A stretch of DNA of 9,718 bases from DATJUC01 sp035502675 (lineage in GTDB: Bacteria > Vulcanimicrobiota > Vulcanimicrobiia > Vulcanimicrobiales > Vulcanimicrobiaceae): the NCBI GenBank assembly GCA_035502675.1, contig DATJUC010000065.1:1-9718 (forward strand), given 5' to 3'. This document shows, one piece after another, positions 1 to 6,790 of this stretch. Each line of letters starts with the position of its first letter. Position 1 is the stretch's first letter. Below the pieces are notes generated by a model that was given only the letters and a program-made list of their open reading frames with translations, was not told where the DNA came from and made no database searches. Position numbers and translations under genes: made by a program.

Positions 1-113
1 CGCAGCGCCGCCCCCGCGCGCTGAATTCGGCCGACGGTTCCCATCGGCAGCGTGTCGAGATCGGGGCGCTCGCGCCGCCATTGAGCGAGGATTCGATCGA
101 TACGGTCGGACAT
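1..113 (-). CDS. MarR-family transcriptional regulator, N-terminal part (cut by window start)
   Basis: Only the first 37 codons lie in the window. They begin at an ATG read on the minus strand at 113-111 and encode MSDRIDRILAQWRRERPDLD followed by TLPMGTVGRIQRAGAAL. The pattern of a Trp-Arg-Arg block, Arg-Pro-Asp-Leu-Asp, Pro-Met and Gly-Arg-Ile is what I know from the first helix of MarR-type winged-helix regulators, which act as dimers on palindromic operators, often beside the gene they repress. The gene diverges from the VOC gene, and a palindrome of the right kind lies between them, so it is probably an autorepressor that also controls its neighbour. No good Shine-Dalgarno sequence is visible. 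The DNA-binding helix is outside the window, so the family call rests on a short N-terminal pattern. Confidence 0.7.
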   Translation of the reverse strand, partial: MSDRIDRILAQWRRERPDLDTLPMGTVGRIQRAGAAL

Positions 114-131
114 ATCTTGACGTTAAGGCGC

Positions 132-160
132 TTGACGCCGCGTCCCCTTTCGTGTATCTT
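132..160 (+). promoter_or_regulatory. Likely sigma-70-type promoter of the VOC gene
   Basis: TTGACG at 132-137 and TATCTT at 155-160 are 17 bases apart, a good spacing for -35 and -10 boxes. Transcription would begin near 166-168, leaving only about 5-7 bases before the ATG at 173, so the message would be nearly leaderless. The -10 box lies inside the palindromic operator, so bound repressor would block RNA polymerase. A second CTTGACG copy at 116-122 makes a 15-base-spaced direct repeat with 131-137. It may belong to the divergent regulator promoter, but I cannot assign it. Confidence 0.5.
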
Positions 161-188
161 TATATAAAGACAATGAATATAAAGATAC
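154..188. promoter_or_regulatory. Palindromic operator, probably for the divergent MarR-type regulator
   Basis: TCTTTATATAAAGA at 157-170 is a perfect 14-base palindrome. It extends to 18 bases (155-172) with one mismatched pair. A third half-site follows: GTATCTTTATAT (154-165) and ATATAAAGATAC (177-188) form a perfect 12-base inverted repeat across the ATG at 173. The ATCTT/AAGAT half-sites resemble operators of the MhqR type of MarR proteins, which read ATCT-n-AGAT. The block is strikingly AT-rich in GC-rich DNA and covers both the -10 box and the start codon, so it would repress the VOC gene. Assignment to this regulator is inferred from position. Confidence 0.6.
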
Positions 189-574
189 TTGCGCTCGACC
201 ACGTCGTCTTCAACGTCGCCGATCCGGAACTGAGCGTTCGGTTCTACGCCGACAAGCTCGGATTGAGTCCGGAACGGCTCGACGAATACCGGGCCGGCCT
301 CGTGCCTTTCCCGTCCGTGCGCGTCAACCCGCAGACAATCGTCGACTTCTTCCCGCCCGAGCGCCACGGCGCGCCCGGCGCCGGAAGAAACGTGAACCAC
401 ATCGCCCTAACGGTTGCCGCTTCGCCGGCCCAGCTCGCGGCGTTTCTCGAGGAGTGTGGGATTCCGATCGTTGCGGAGATGACCGGGAACTTCGGTGCTC
501 AGGGCGATACGGCGCACGCGTTTCAGGTCGAAGACCCAGACGGAAACCTCCTCGAGCTGCACGCCTACGCCTAG
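173..574 (+). CDS. VOC-fold (glyoxalase/dioxygenase-like) metalloenzyme
   Basis: The product is 133 residues from the ATG at 173, a normal length for a single-subunit vicinal-oxygen-chelate protein, with two beta-alpha-beta-beta-beta modules. The usual metal ligands are visible: His10 in LDHVVFNV, His76 in NVNHIALTV and Glu128 in DPDGNLLELHAYA. Family members bind a divalent metal and act as lyases, isomerases, ring-cleavage dioxygenases or resistance proteins; the substrate cannot be read from sequence. An in-frame GTG at 152 would add seven residues, but it sits upstream of the predicted transcription start and has no ribosome binding site, so I prefer ATG 173, where the protein begins in the usual way just ahead of the first strand. 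The gene is divergent from a MarR-type regulator and converges on the DUF885 gene with only 17 bases between stop codons. Confidence 0.85.
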   Translation: MNIKILALDHVVFNVADPELSVRFYADKLGLSPERLDEYRAGLVPFPSVRVNPQTIVDFFPPERHGAPGAGRNVNHIALTVAASPAQLAAFLEECGIPIVAEMTGNFGAQGDTAHAFQVEDPDGNLLELHAYA

Positions 575-591
575 GGCGGCTTTGCCGTAAG

Positions 592-2343
592 CTAAGGCGC
601 CGGCGAGTTGCGACGGTCTTCGATCCAGTCCGCCACTTGCGCGGCGAGCACCCCCAGCGGCAGCGTTCCGCCGCTCAAAACCAGATCGTGGAAGTCTTTG
701 ATCGAAAACCGTGAGCCGAGGCGTTCCTTGGCCGTCTCCCGCAGCTCGAGGATTTTCAGCTGACCGATCATGTACGAGCATGCCTGCGCGGGCCAACTGG
801 CGTAGCGCTCGATTTCCGCAGCGGTGAAGCCGTACTCGATCGCTCGTTGCCGGGTCCAGCGAAACTCGTGAATGCCGGTGTCGACGACCAAGCGGCGAGC
901 TCGGAAGAGCTGCTGTTGTAAATATCCCGCGTAGCCTTTGAGATCGCCGTCGTACCAGCCGCTTTCGGCGCACAAGCGCTCGGCATACAGCGCCCAGCCT
1001 TCGTTGAGGGCAGGGTTGTAGCCGAGTGCGGCGCGCTTGCGAAAATGCGGGAGCGTGGTCGACTCTTGCTCGAGCGCAAGTTGAAAATGGTGGCCGGGAA
1101 CGGCTTCGTGATACGCGGTCGACTTGAGGCCAATGCCGATCCACGGCACGTTCGGATCGAGATCGGCCAGCGGCACCCAATAGATGCCGGGCGCCGAGCC
1201 GTCGGGCGCCGGAACCGTGTAGTGCGCCGCCGAGCTCTTCTCCGAGAATTCGGGCTCGCGCGCGATGACGACGGGCGCCTTCGGCAGCAGTGCAAAGGCG
1301 TCGCGGGCGCGCCCTGCGGCGTCGTCCACGATCGTTTGTAAGCTCGTCAGGATCGTCGCTCGGGGATCGGGATTAGCGGGCAAGCGGACCGTTTCGTTGA
1401 CGCGTGCGAGCCGCTCCGAGATCGAACCTTCCGAATACCCGAGAGAGTGCAGGGTTTCGTCGAGCTCGCGCTCGATGCGGTCGACCTGTTCGAGCCCCAG
1501 CGCGTGAATCTCGGATGCGGAGAGCGAGGTTCCGGTCGCCGATGCGAGTTGGCGCGCGTAATAGGCCTGACCGTCGGGTAACGCCCATGCGCCGGCCGCG
1601 TCGGTGGAGCGCGGCAACTGATCCGCGAGTGCCTCGCGAACGCGTACGAATGCCGGAACCACGCGATCTCTGACTTCGTCGGTCGCCCGCGCGGCGAACG
1701 CCTCGGCTTGGACCGGCGAAATGGCAGGCACGTCGCGCATCCGCCGGACCAAATTCGCGACCAACACGTGATCCGCGAACGGCGGCTTGGCGAGTGCGTC
1801 CAACTGTTCTATGGTGCGCTCCAGGACGAACCGAGGCGGGACGATTCCTCGTGCGGCGGCGCTGCGCGCCTCGCCGGTGCCCTCATCGAGAACCGCGGCC
1901 AGCCGGCGCAGGCGCGCGAGATAGCGTTCGACGTCCGGCGCGCTGCGAATCGGGTGCGCGGACGCCAAAAAGCTGACGTTGAGCACGTGGAACCCGAAGA
2001 TCTGGCTGAAGACGAAGCGGTGCGCGCCGAATTCCGCGTTGGCGACGGTGTCGCGCAGGTACCACTCGAGTGCCGCGGCGGACGCTCTTTGCACGCGATC
2101 GAGCCGCTCGCGCGGAAAGGCGTGCAGCGCCCCCAACGCGTCGCCTGCGATCGAAGCTTGCCGATTGACCGCGGCCGCGCCGTAGAAATAGCCCCATTGA
2201 TTGCTCAAGGCGAGCTCGGCGTCCAGTTCGTCCTGGAGCTTGCCGGTAAAATATTGCGAAGCGGTCGCCTGTTGCGGATTCGCCCGGACCCACGCGGCGG
2301 CAAAGTCCTGGGACCATCGATCGAACGAATTCTCGGCGAACAC
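592..2343 (-). CDS. DUF885-family protein, predicted zinc-dependent peptidase-like enzyme
   Basis: From the GTG at 2343 the protein has 583 residues, the usual size for DUF885. The hallmark HEAVPGHH lies at residues 412-419 and a second conserved block, NEGWALYAE, at 447-455. The two His of the motif and Glu448 are likely metal ligands in a gluzincin-like arrangement, and Glu413 the likely base. Residues 11-35 (Ala-Trp-Val-Arg-Ala-Asn-Pro then Ala-Ser-Gln-Tyr-Phe) match the start of the mature domain in relatives. Relatives are normally exported, yet no signal peptide precedes the domain here. GTG 2343 is the first ordinary start in this frame after the upstream gene ends, but its nearest Shine-Dalgarno (GAGG, 2361-2358) is 14 bases away; it would fit an unusual ATC start at 2349 better. 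Probably in one transcription unit with the gene upstream. Family certain, N-terminus not. Confidence 0.88.
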   Translation of the reverse strand: MFAENSFDRWSQDFAAAWVRANPQQATASQYFTGKLQDELDAELALSNQWGYFYGAAAVNRQASIAGDALGALHAFPRERLDRVQRASAAALEWYLRDTVANAEFGAHRFVFSQIFGFHVLNVSFLASAHPIRSAPDVERYLARLRRLAAVLDEGTGEARSAAARGIVPPRFVLERTIEQLDALAKPPFADHVLVANLVRRMRDVPAISPVQAEAFAARATDEVRDRVVPAFVRVREALADQLPRSTDAAGAWALPDGQAYYARQLASATGTSLSASEIHALGLEQVDRIERELDETLHSLGYSEGSISERLARVNETVRLPANPDPRATILTSLQTIVDDAAGRARDAFALLPKAPVVIAREPEFSEKSSAAHYTVPAPDGSAPGIYWVPLADLDPNVPWIGIGLKSTAYHEAVPGHHFQLALEQESTTLPHFRKRAALGYNPALNEGWALYAERLCAESGWYDGDLKGYAGYLQQQLFRARRLVVDTGIHEFRWTRQRAIEYGFTAAEIERYASWPAQACSYMIGQLKILELRETAKERLGSRFSIKDFHDLVLSGGTLPLGVLAAQVADWIEDRRNSPAP

Positions 2344-2390
2344 GCAGATCGTGTTTACCTCGAGACCCCGTTCACCTTGCTGCGCGCCGG

Positions 2391-3296
2391 TCAGAGCGGG
2401 GCCGGGGTAAACGAGGCTCCAGGCCGCGGCTCGAAAAGCTGCGGCGACAGCGCCGCCGGAAACGCAATCTGGTCGTACGTGAAGGTGGTGTCGAGGTGAA
2501 ACGCCGCGACCAGGAAGGCGCGAATGCCGCCCGTGACCCGGCCGTCGGTGATGAGATAGTAGCCGCCGACGTTGCCGAAGTGCAGATCGATGTCGAAATA
2601 GCCCTGATTCATCCCGGTCTTGGCGATCTGGTGGAATCGCATCGTACAAAAGCGCATCGATTGCAGGTCGACGACGACGTCGGTCAGCGGATGAGTCGCC
2701 GCGTCTGCGCGTGCGACGGTGTGCAGGTGGCGGCCGGGCCGGCCGTCCGCACACGGCCATGGGCCCGCGTCGATCACTTCGTACGAATCCGTCCCGAATG
2801 CCCGTACCACCGCGATCACCGGCGGCGGCGTTACGCCGGCATCGGGTGCGGCGGTCGGAATGGCGTCCGTATCCGGCTGCTGCGGAGGCGTCTGCGTGCC
2901 GATCAATCCGTGGCGCATCCAGCGAAACGCGCCGCGCCACGTCGGATCGAAGAGCGCGAGGCCGGTAATCGCGCTTCGCTGCCCCGGCAACGCGATGGAA
3001 GCGGCGCCGTCGCTTCCGCGATACGCGACTTGCCACGACCGCGCCGGATCCGTCAGCGTACTGGCGTGGATCGAAACCTTGGCGTAGCCGTCGTCGTCGG
3101 AACGAACGACGATCGAGGTGTTACCGCTGGGAACGCTGGTCCGGTACGTCACGTAGGCCGGTTCGGCGATGCGCTGCATCTGCGCCAGAGCGGCGCGATA
3201 GAAGGCTTCGGGTGACTCCATTTGTTGGGCCGATGCAGCGACGCTGCACGCCGCGATTGCCGCCAGTGCGACTGAAGCTTTGGACGCAACGCTCAT
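2391..3296 (-). CDS. Secreted protein of unknown family
   Basis: The product is 301 residues. The ATG at 3296 is well supported: AAGGAGG (minus strand, 3310-3304) lies seven bases upstream. Residues 1-23 form a signal peptide ending ASA before QQ. An alternative lipobox reading, Ile-Ala-Ala-Cys17, would make it a lipoprotein; I cannot choose. The mature part starts with a helix (ESPEAFYRAALAQMQRIAEP) and continues with alternating polar/hydrophobic strands, suggesting a beta-rich domain. A Pro/Thr-rich insert (TQTPPQQPDTDAIPTAAPDA) divides it in two. Two Cys remain in the mature chain. I recognise no catalytic motif; the overall look recalls LolA-like substrate-binding folds, but this is a guess. 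It follows the GGT gene by 121 bases and precedes the DUF885 frame by 47 bases, so a role with these hydrolases is possible. Confidence 0.8.
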   Translation of the reverse strand: MSVASKASVALAAIAACSVAASAQQMESPEAFYRAALAQMQRIAEPAYVTYRTSVPSGNTSIVVRSDDDGYAKVSIHASTLTDPARSWQVAYRGSDGAASIALPGQRSAITGLALFDPTWRGAFRWMRHGLIGTQTPPQQPDTDAIPTAAPDAGVTPPPVIAVVRAFGTDSYEVIDAGPWPCADGRPGRHLHTVARADAATHPLTDVVVDLQSMRFCTMRFHQIAKTGMNQGYFDIDLHFGNVGGYYLITDGRVTGGIRAFLVAAFHLDTTFTYDQIAFPAALSPQLFEPRPGASFTPAPL

Positions 3297-3385
3297 ACGC
3301 CGTCCTCCTTGGTTGCACCCATGCCTTCCGAGCGTGCGAACGTTGTGCCTGTACTCGTCGCGAGCGCGGCGCCATGTCTAATCGC

Positions 3386-3416
3386 CGCTTAACGAGATCG
3401 TCCGCGAAGCTAAGCG
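3386..3416 (-). terminator. Weak stem-loop after the GGT-family gene
   Basis: Directly after the stop codon of the GGT-family gene (minus strand, 3420-3418), CGCTTA (3416-3411) can pair with TAAGCG (3391-3386) around a 19-base loop. No T-tract follows, so it is at best a weak or Rho-assisted terminator. The rest of the 121-base gap (3297-3417) holds the strong ribosome binding site of the next gene; I found no convincing -35/-10 pair in it, so read-through from the GGT gene is possible. Confidence 0.25.
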
Positions 3417-3417
3417 T

Positions 3418-5172
3418 TCACCAGCCGACGGCTTCGCCGTCTTTGCCGAAATCCGAGCCGGCCGCGTAGGCCCCGTTGGGAAGCACCTCGATCGCCTGAT
3501 AGCCGCCCATCGGTGCGCGACTGGTCGATTTGACGGTGTAGCCCATCGCATGCAGCGAACTCCCGACGAGGTCGTAGAGCGGCGACTCGAGCGAGAGCAC
3601 GTCGGAGACTTGGTCGTGCCGGAAGCGCGCCATGTCGCCGGCCTGTTGCACGTTGGCTCCGAGATCGATGAGGTCGACCAAAACCTGCTCGTGCCCTTGC
3701 GCTTGCATGTCGCCGCCCATCAGTCCGATCGTCGCAAACGGACGGTCGCCGCGCAACAGAAAGGCCGCGCAGAGCGTATTGAACGGCCGCTTGTGCGGTG
3801 CGATCGCGTTCGGACTCTTGGGATCGAGCGAAAAAAGGCCGCCGCGATCGTGCAGGATGAACCCGTATCCCGGAACCGTGATGCCGGATCCAAAACCGTC
3901 GTAGTTGCTGTTCACCCACGAGACCATGTTGCCCCAGCGATCCGCCGTCGACAGCACGATCGTGTCGCCGCGTCCGGACGGACTGCCTGGCCGCGCTGCC
4001 GGTGACGCTCGCGAAGGATCGATTTTCGCGCAGAGCGATTCCTCGTAACGCTGCGAAAGGAGCCGCTCGAGTGGGACGTGCGAATAGCGCGGGTCGGCGT
4101 CGTTTGCGTAAAGATCCGCATACGCAAGCCGCTTCGCCTCGACGAGAAAGTGCCAGTAGAGCGGGTTAGCCGGTCCCAATGAGGCCAGCGTTTGACCGGC
4201 CGCGACTTTCGGTACGCACGCCTGCAGTATGCCGAGGGCCTCGCTAGCGGCAAAGCCTTGCGAGGGCGGCGGCAACTCGAGCACGTCGTAGCCGTGGTAC
4301 GTGGTGCGAACCGGGTCGACCCAAAGGCCGCGATACGAGGCTAGATCGGCGAGGGTCATCGTGCCGCCGAGTGCCCGCGACTTGGCGACGATCGCGTGCG
4401 CGATCTCGCCGCGGTAAAACGCGTCGCGACCGCGCGCCGCGAACAACCTCAGGGTGCGAGCTAACTCCGGATTGCGAAAGATCTGTCCTTCGACCGGCGG
4501 CTTACCGTTGGGATACCAGACCGCTAGCGAATCGGGATCGAGCTGCGTGCAACACGCGCGCAGCGGCAGGGCCGGCGGAAGCACCCAGTCGTGCGCGATT
4601 CGCTCGGAAACCGGAAACCCGTTGGACGCATACGCGATGGCGGGCCCCAAAACGCGGGCGAGCGGCATCGTGCCGTAACGCCGCAATACCTCGTCCCATC
4701 CCCAGGCTGCGCCCGGAACCGTAACGTCGAGCACGCCGCCGGGCGGCATCCCGGAGCCCGGTCCCCAATCCGACGGGTCGTATGCGTATCCGAGCGCGCG
4801 CATGTGCGCGAGCGTCGCACCGCTGGGCGCCGTTCCGCTCGCGTCGAGAACGTGAACGCGGCGTTCCTTGGCAACGTAGACGATGGCGAAGAGGTCGCCG
4901 CCCAAGCCGACGTTCATCGGCTCGGTGACGTTCAAAGCGGCGGCGGTGGCGACCGCGGCGTCGACCGCGTTTCCGCCTTCCATCAGGATACGGAGTCCGG
5001 CCTGTGCCGCCAGCGGCTGGCTCGTCGTGACGATGCCGTTGCGCGCGATGACGGGCGAGCGGCTCTGAGAGAGCCAACCCTCGGCGCGGTCGCCGCGCAT
5101 CGCGTCGTTGGCGGCGCCCGAAAGCGCGATTGCTGCGAGCACCGCCAGCGCGAGGAATCGTTTAGGGTCCAA
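3418..5172 (-). CDS. Secreted gamma-glutamyltransferase-family Ntn hydrolase
   Basis: From the TTG at 5172 the protein has 584 residues, a normal length for the family. Residues 1-21 (MDPKRFLALAVLAAIALSGA) are a signal peptide. The N-terminal block NGIVTTSQPLAAQAGL ... GGNAVDAAVATAAALNV ... GLGGD is classic for the family. The nucleophile is Thr404 in GDTIVLS, followed by ADRWGNMVSW; autocleavage before it would give large and small subunits. A Gly-rich loop, GLMGGDMQAQGHEQV, lies near 483-497. Canonical enzymes hold the glutamyl carboxylate with Arg in an RETAP-like segment; here it reads DASGTAP (110-116), so true gamma-glutamyl specificity is doubtful and an acylase or YwrD-like role is possible. 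TTG 5172 has GAGGG eight bases upstream; a longer TTG at 5193 has no ribosome binding site. The gene follows the anti-sigma gene by 63 bases. Confidence 0.9.
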   Translation of the reverse strand: MDPKRFLALAVLAAIALSGAANDAMRGDRAEGWLSQSRSPVIARNGIVTTSQPLAAQAGLRILMEGGNAVDAAVATAAALNVTEPMNVGLGGDLFAIVYVAKERRVHVLDASGTAPSGATLAHMRALGYAYDPSDWGPGSGMPPGGVLDVTVPGAAWGWDEVLRRYGTMPLARVLGPAIAYASNGFPVSERIAHDWVLPPALPLRACCTQLDPDSLAVWYPNGKPPVEGQIFRNPELARTLRLFAARGRDAFYRGEIAHAIVAKSRALGGTMTLADLASYRGLWVDPVRTTYHGYDVLELPPPSQGFAASEALGILQACVPKVAAGQTLASLGPANPLYWHFLVEAKRLAYADLYANDADPRYSHVPLERLLSQRYEESLCAKIDPSRASPAARPGSPSGRGDTIVLSTADRWGNMVSWVNSNYDGFGSGITVPGYGFILHDRGGLFSLDPKSPNAIAPHKRPFNTLCAAFLLRGDRPFATIGLMGGDMQAQGHEQVLVDLIDLGANVQQAGDMARFRHDQVSDVLSLESPLYDLVGSSLHAMGYTVKSTSRAPMGGYQAIEVLPNGAYAAGSDFGKDGEAVGW

Positions 5173-5235
5173 CGGCGATTCCCTCGACCTCAAAACGCGA
5201 TGGGGAAGCGCTCGATCGAGATGGGTTCATCGCCT

Positions 5236-5850
5236 CTAGTATAGCAGCGTAGCGGTGCCGAGCGTGGCACCTGCCGCTCGCAGCTCGACTTGCCGCAGCG
5301 GACGGTCCGTTCGAACCAGTAGCGATGCCGTTCCGGCCGCCGTTTGCAGTGCGCCGAGGTCGCGGAACGCCGCCGTCGCGCGCCCGAAAAGATGCAGCGA
5401 GCCCGGTGCTCCGTCCACGATCACGAAGATCCACGAGCCGTCGCGCGCGTACAGCACTTTTGCGGCCAGCTTTTGACCGCTCGGCGCTGCCATCTCGACG
5501 TGCTTGAAGTGGCTGTGCACGAGCGTGGCGACGATGGTCGCACGATCGGCGGCACCCGAACGGAGCGCGAGGTTCTGCCTGGCGAGCCCGATGGCAACGA
5601 CGAGCAGCGCCGCCGCTGCGAGCCAGGCTACGAGCTGCGTGGTCCGGGCCGGCGATCGGCTAGGGGATTTCAGCCGAGGTTCGACGGCCGGCAAGGGCGC
5701 CGTCAGCGAAAACGCGACGGCCGAGGCTCGTGCGACGCGCGCCGAACACTCAGCGCAATCGGCAACGTGCGCTTCGAGCGCGCGAACGTCGCCGGGCTCC
5801 AGCAGCCCGAGCGGATAGAGCTCGGCGTTTTCGCCGACGTGCTCGCTCAT
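5236..5850 (-). CDS. Anti-sigma factor, zinc-finger type with one membrane span (RskA-like)
   Basis: The product is 204 residues. The N-terminal cytoplasmic domain carries the zinc-binding anti-sigma motif His28-x3-Cys32-x2-Cys35 in HVADCAEC. A Pro/Arg-rich linker leads to a single transmembrane segment at about 73-90 (LVAWLAAAALLVVAIGLA). The rest, about 110 residues, would face the periplasm and has the strand pattern of the RskA C-terminal domain. Such proteins hold their cognate ECF sigma factor inactive until a signal, usually regulated proteolysis or redox change, releases it. The ATG at 5850 overlaps the sigma gene stop in an ATGA, and GGAGG (5862-5858) lies seven bases upstream, so translation is probably coupled and kept in balance with the sigma factor. 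The reading frame stays open far upstream, but that part is the shadow of the sigma gene. Confidence 0.9.
   Translation of the reverse strand: MSEHVGENAELYPLGLLEPGDVRALEAHVADCAECSARVARASAVAFSLTAPLPAVEPRLKSPSRSPARTTQLVAWLAAAALLVVAIGLARQNLALRSGAADRATIVATLVHSHFKHVEMAAPSGQKLAAKVLYARDGSWIFVIVDGAPGSLHLFGRATAAFRDLGALQTAAGTASLLVRTDRPLRQVELRAAGATLGTATLLY
5238..5243 (-). promoter_or_regulatory. Possible -10 box upstream of the GGT-family gene
   Basis: TATACT on the minus strand (5243-5238) matches the -10 consensus at five of six positions and would start transcription about 60 bases ahead of the TTG at 5172. It overlaps the last codons of the anti-sigma gene. No clear -35 hexamer lies 16-18 bases upstream, so it is only a candidate; the gene may instead be read from the sigma factor promoter. 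Confidence 0.25.
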
Positions 5851-6383
5851 GGCGCGACCTCCGGAGTGGGCATCAGTTCCGCGTGCAGTTTGCGCATCGC
5901 CGCCGAGATGCGGCTCTTCACGGTTCCCAACGGAATGCCGAGCCGCTCGGCGATCTCGCTCTGGGTACGATTTCCGTAGTACGCGAGCTCGAGCGTTTCG
6001 CGCTGGTCCGCCGGCAGGCGCGCCAGCGCCGATCGCACGCGACGCGCCTCGATCGGATCGGCGACCGGTTCGGCGGCGTCGATCGCCACGTCCAGACGAG
6101 CGGCTTTGGCTTCGCGTGCGTCGCGCCGCTCGCGGCTGCGCAGCGCCGTCATCGCCTCGTTGCGTACGCACGCCGCAAGATACGCGCGCAGCATCGAACG
6201 ATCGCCGCGAAAGCGATTGGGAGCGCGCCACACGCGCATCAGAGCGTCGTGAACGCAATCCTCGGCGGTGTCGTCTCCCAACACGTGACGGGCCACGCCC
6301 AAGAACGTCGCCGACCAGAGCGCGTACGCGCGCTCGAAGCCCGAGGGCCGCCGAGCCGTGAAATCCTCCACCAGCGCGTCCAT
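5847..6383 (-). CDS. ECF-type RNA polymerase sigma factor
   Basis: The product is 178 residues with only sigma regions 2 and 4, the layout of group 4 (ECF) sigma factors. Region 2 spans about residues 15-85 and contains AEDCVHDALMRVWRAPNRF and YLAACVRNEAMTALRSRERR, which recognise the -10 element and melt DNA. Region 4 spans about 115-168, with LPADQRETLELAYYGNRTQS leading into the helix-turn-helix EIAERLGIPLGTVKSRI that reads the -35. The ATG at 6383 gives the normal N-terminus, with only a weak GGTAG ahead of it. The gene is followed by its anti-sigma factor with a four-base overlap, and its promoter region is shared with the divergent cupredoxin-phosphoesterase operon, the most likely target besides itself. 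The signal sensed is not evident. Confidence 0.93.
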   Translation of the reverse strand: MDALVEDFTARRPSGFERAYALWSATFLGVARHVLGDDTAEDCVHDALMRVWRAPNRFRGDRSMLRAYLAACVRNEAMTALRSRERRDAREAKAARLDVAIDAAEPVADPIEARRVRSALARLPADQRETLELAYYGNRTQSEIAERLGIPLGTVKSRISAAMRKLHAELMPTPEVAP

Positions 6384-6423
6384 CTACCGCGCGGCATACG
6401 TCGACGTCGAGTGCACGACCTGG

Positions 6424-6477
6424 TAACGCCGCCGCGTCCGCTCGCGGTTCGAACCGCTCGCGCGGTCGGCGGCATTG
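6424..6477. promoter_or_regulatory. Symmetric divergent control region with possible paired ECF promoters
   Basis: GCGGTTCGAACCGC at 6444-6457 is a perfect 14-base palindrome in the 101-base gap between the divergent sigma and cupredoxin genes. Read outward on either strand it gives GAACC as a possible ECF -35. On the minus strand GAACC (6450-6446) is followed after 17 bases by CGTTA (6428-6424). On the plus strand GAACC (6451-6455) is followed after 17 bases by CATTG (6473-6477). GAACC-N17-CGTT fits known ECF promoters; CATTG is a weaker fit. The minus promoter would give a leader of about 35 bases to the sigma gene; the plus one would start almost at the cupredoxin ATG. A smaller palindrome, ACGTCGACGT, lies at 6398-6407. 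Assignment to this sigma factor is inferred. Confidence 0.5.
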
Positions 6478-6484
6478 AAGTGGC

Positions 6485-6790
6485 ATGAAGATCCTCAGTT
6501 CTCTCGCAATGGCCGGCGTGCTAGCCTCGACCGGCCAGCCCGTCGCGGCGACCGTGCACGTCCGAAACTTCGCGTTTTCGCCGGCGACCGTAACCGTTCG
6601 CGCCGGCGACCGCGTGACGTTCGTCAACGACGACGACGAAGCGCACACCGTTACCGCGGTCGACAAGTCGTTCGACTCGCAAGGGCTCGACGCGGGCGAT
6701 ACGTGGAGCCACACGTTCGACGAGCCCGGCACGTACCCGTATTTCTGCGCGCTGCATCCCTACATGCGCGGCGAGGTGATCGTCAAATGA
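6485..6790 (+). CDS. Secreted cupredoxin (plastocyanin/amicyanin-like type 1 copper protein)
   Basis: The product is 101 residues. Residues 1-22 (MKILSSLAMAGVLASTGQPV then AA) are a signal peptide, leaving a mature domain of about 79 residues. The type 1 copper ligands are all visible: His54 in DEAHTVTA, then Cys88, His91 and Met94 in YFCALHPYMRG. The domain has the usual Greek-key strands (TVHVRNFAFSPATVTVRAGD, VTFVNDDD). Such proteins carry electrons or bind copper in the periplasm. The ATG at 6485 is preferred because it starts the signal peptide; the Shine-Dalgarno is poor, in keeping with a leaderless or near-leaderless message from the predicted promoter. The stop overlaps the start of the phosphoesterase gene (ATGA), so the two are an operon. 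It diverges from the ECF sigma factor, which points to envelope copper or redox stress. Confidence 0.92.
   Translation: MKILSSLAMAGVLASTGQPVAATVHVRNFAFSPATVTVRAGDRVTFVNDDDEAHTVTAVDKSFDSQGLDAGDTWSHTFDEPGTYPYFCALHPYMRGEVIVK

Noticed and set aside
577..587. CGGC-TTT-GCCG mini-hairpin between the convergent VOC and DUF885 genes
   Set aside because: Only four pairs with no T-tract; too small to call a terminator.
2344..3036. Upstream extension of the DUF885 frame to an 814-residue protein
   Set aside because: The added part lies fully inside the secreted-protein gene in another frame, is Arg-rich and has no family features.
1708..3215. Long plus-strand open frames of 263 and 239 residues opposite the DUF885 and secreted-protein genes
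   Set aside because: They mirror the coding strand of well-supported genes, are rich in Arg, and lack motifs, ribosome binding sites and signal sequences; high GC makes such shadows common.
5851..6732. Upstream extension of the anti-sigma frame to a 498-residue protein
   Set aside because: It is the shadow of the sigma and cupredoxin genes; the ATG at 5850 with GGAGG is clearly the start.
6475..6786. TTG start at 6475 for the phosphoesterase frame
   Set aside because: It would read through the cupredoxin gene in another frame; the ATG at 6787 has its own strong ribosome binding site and starts the export signal.
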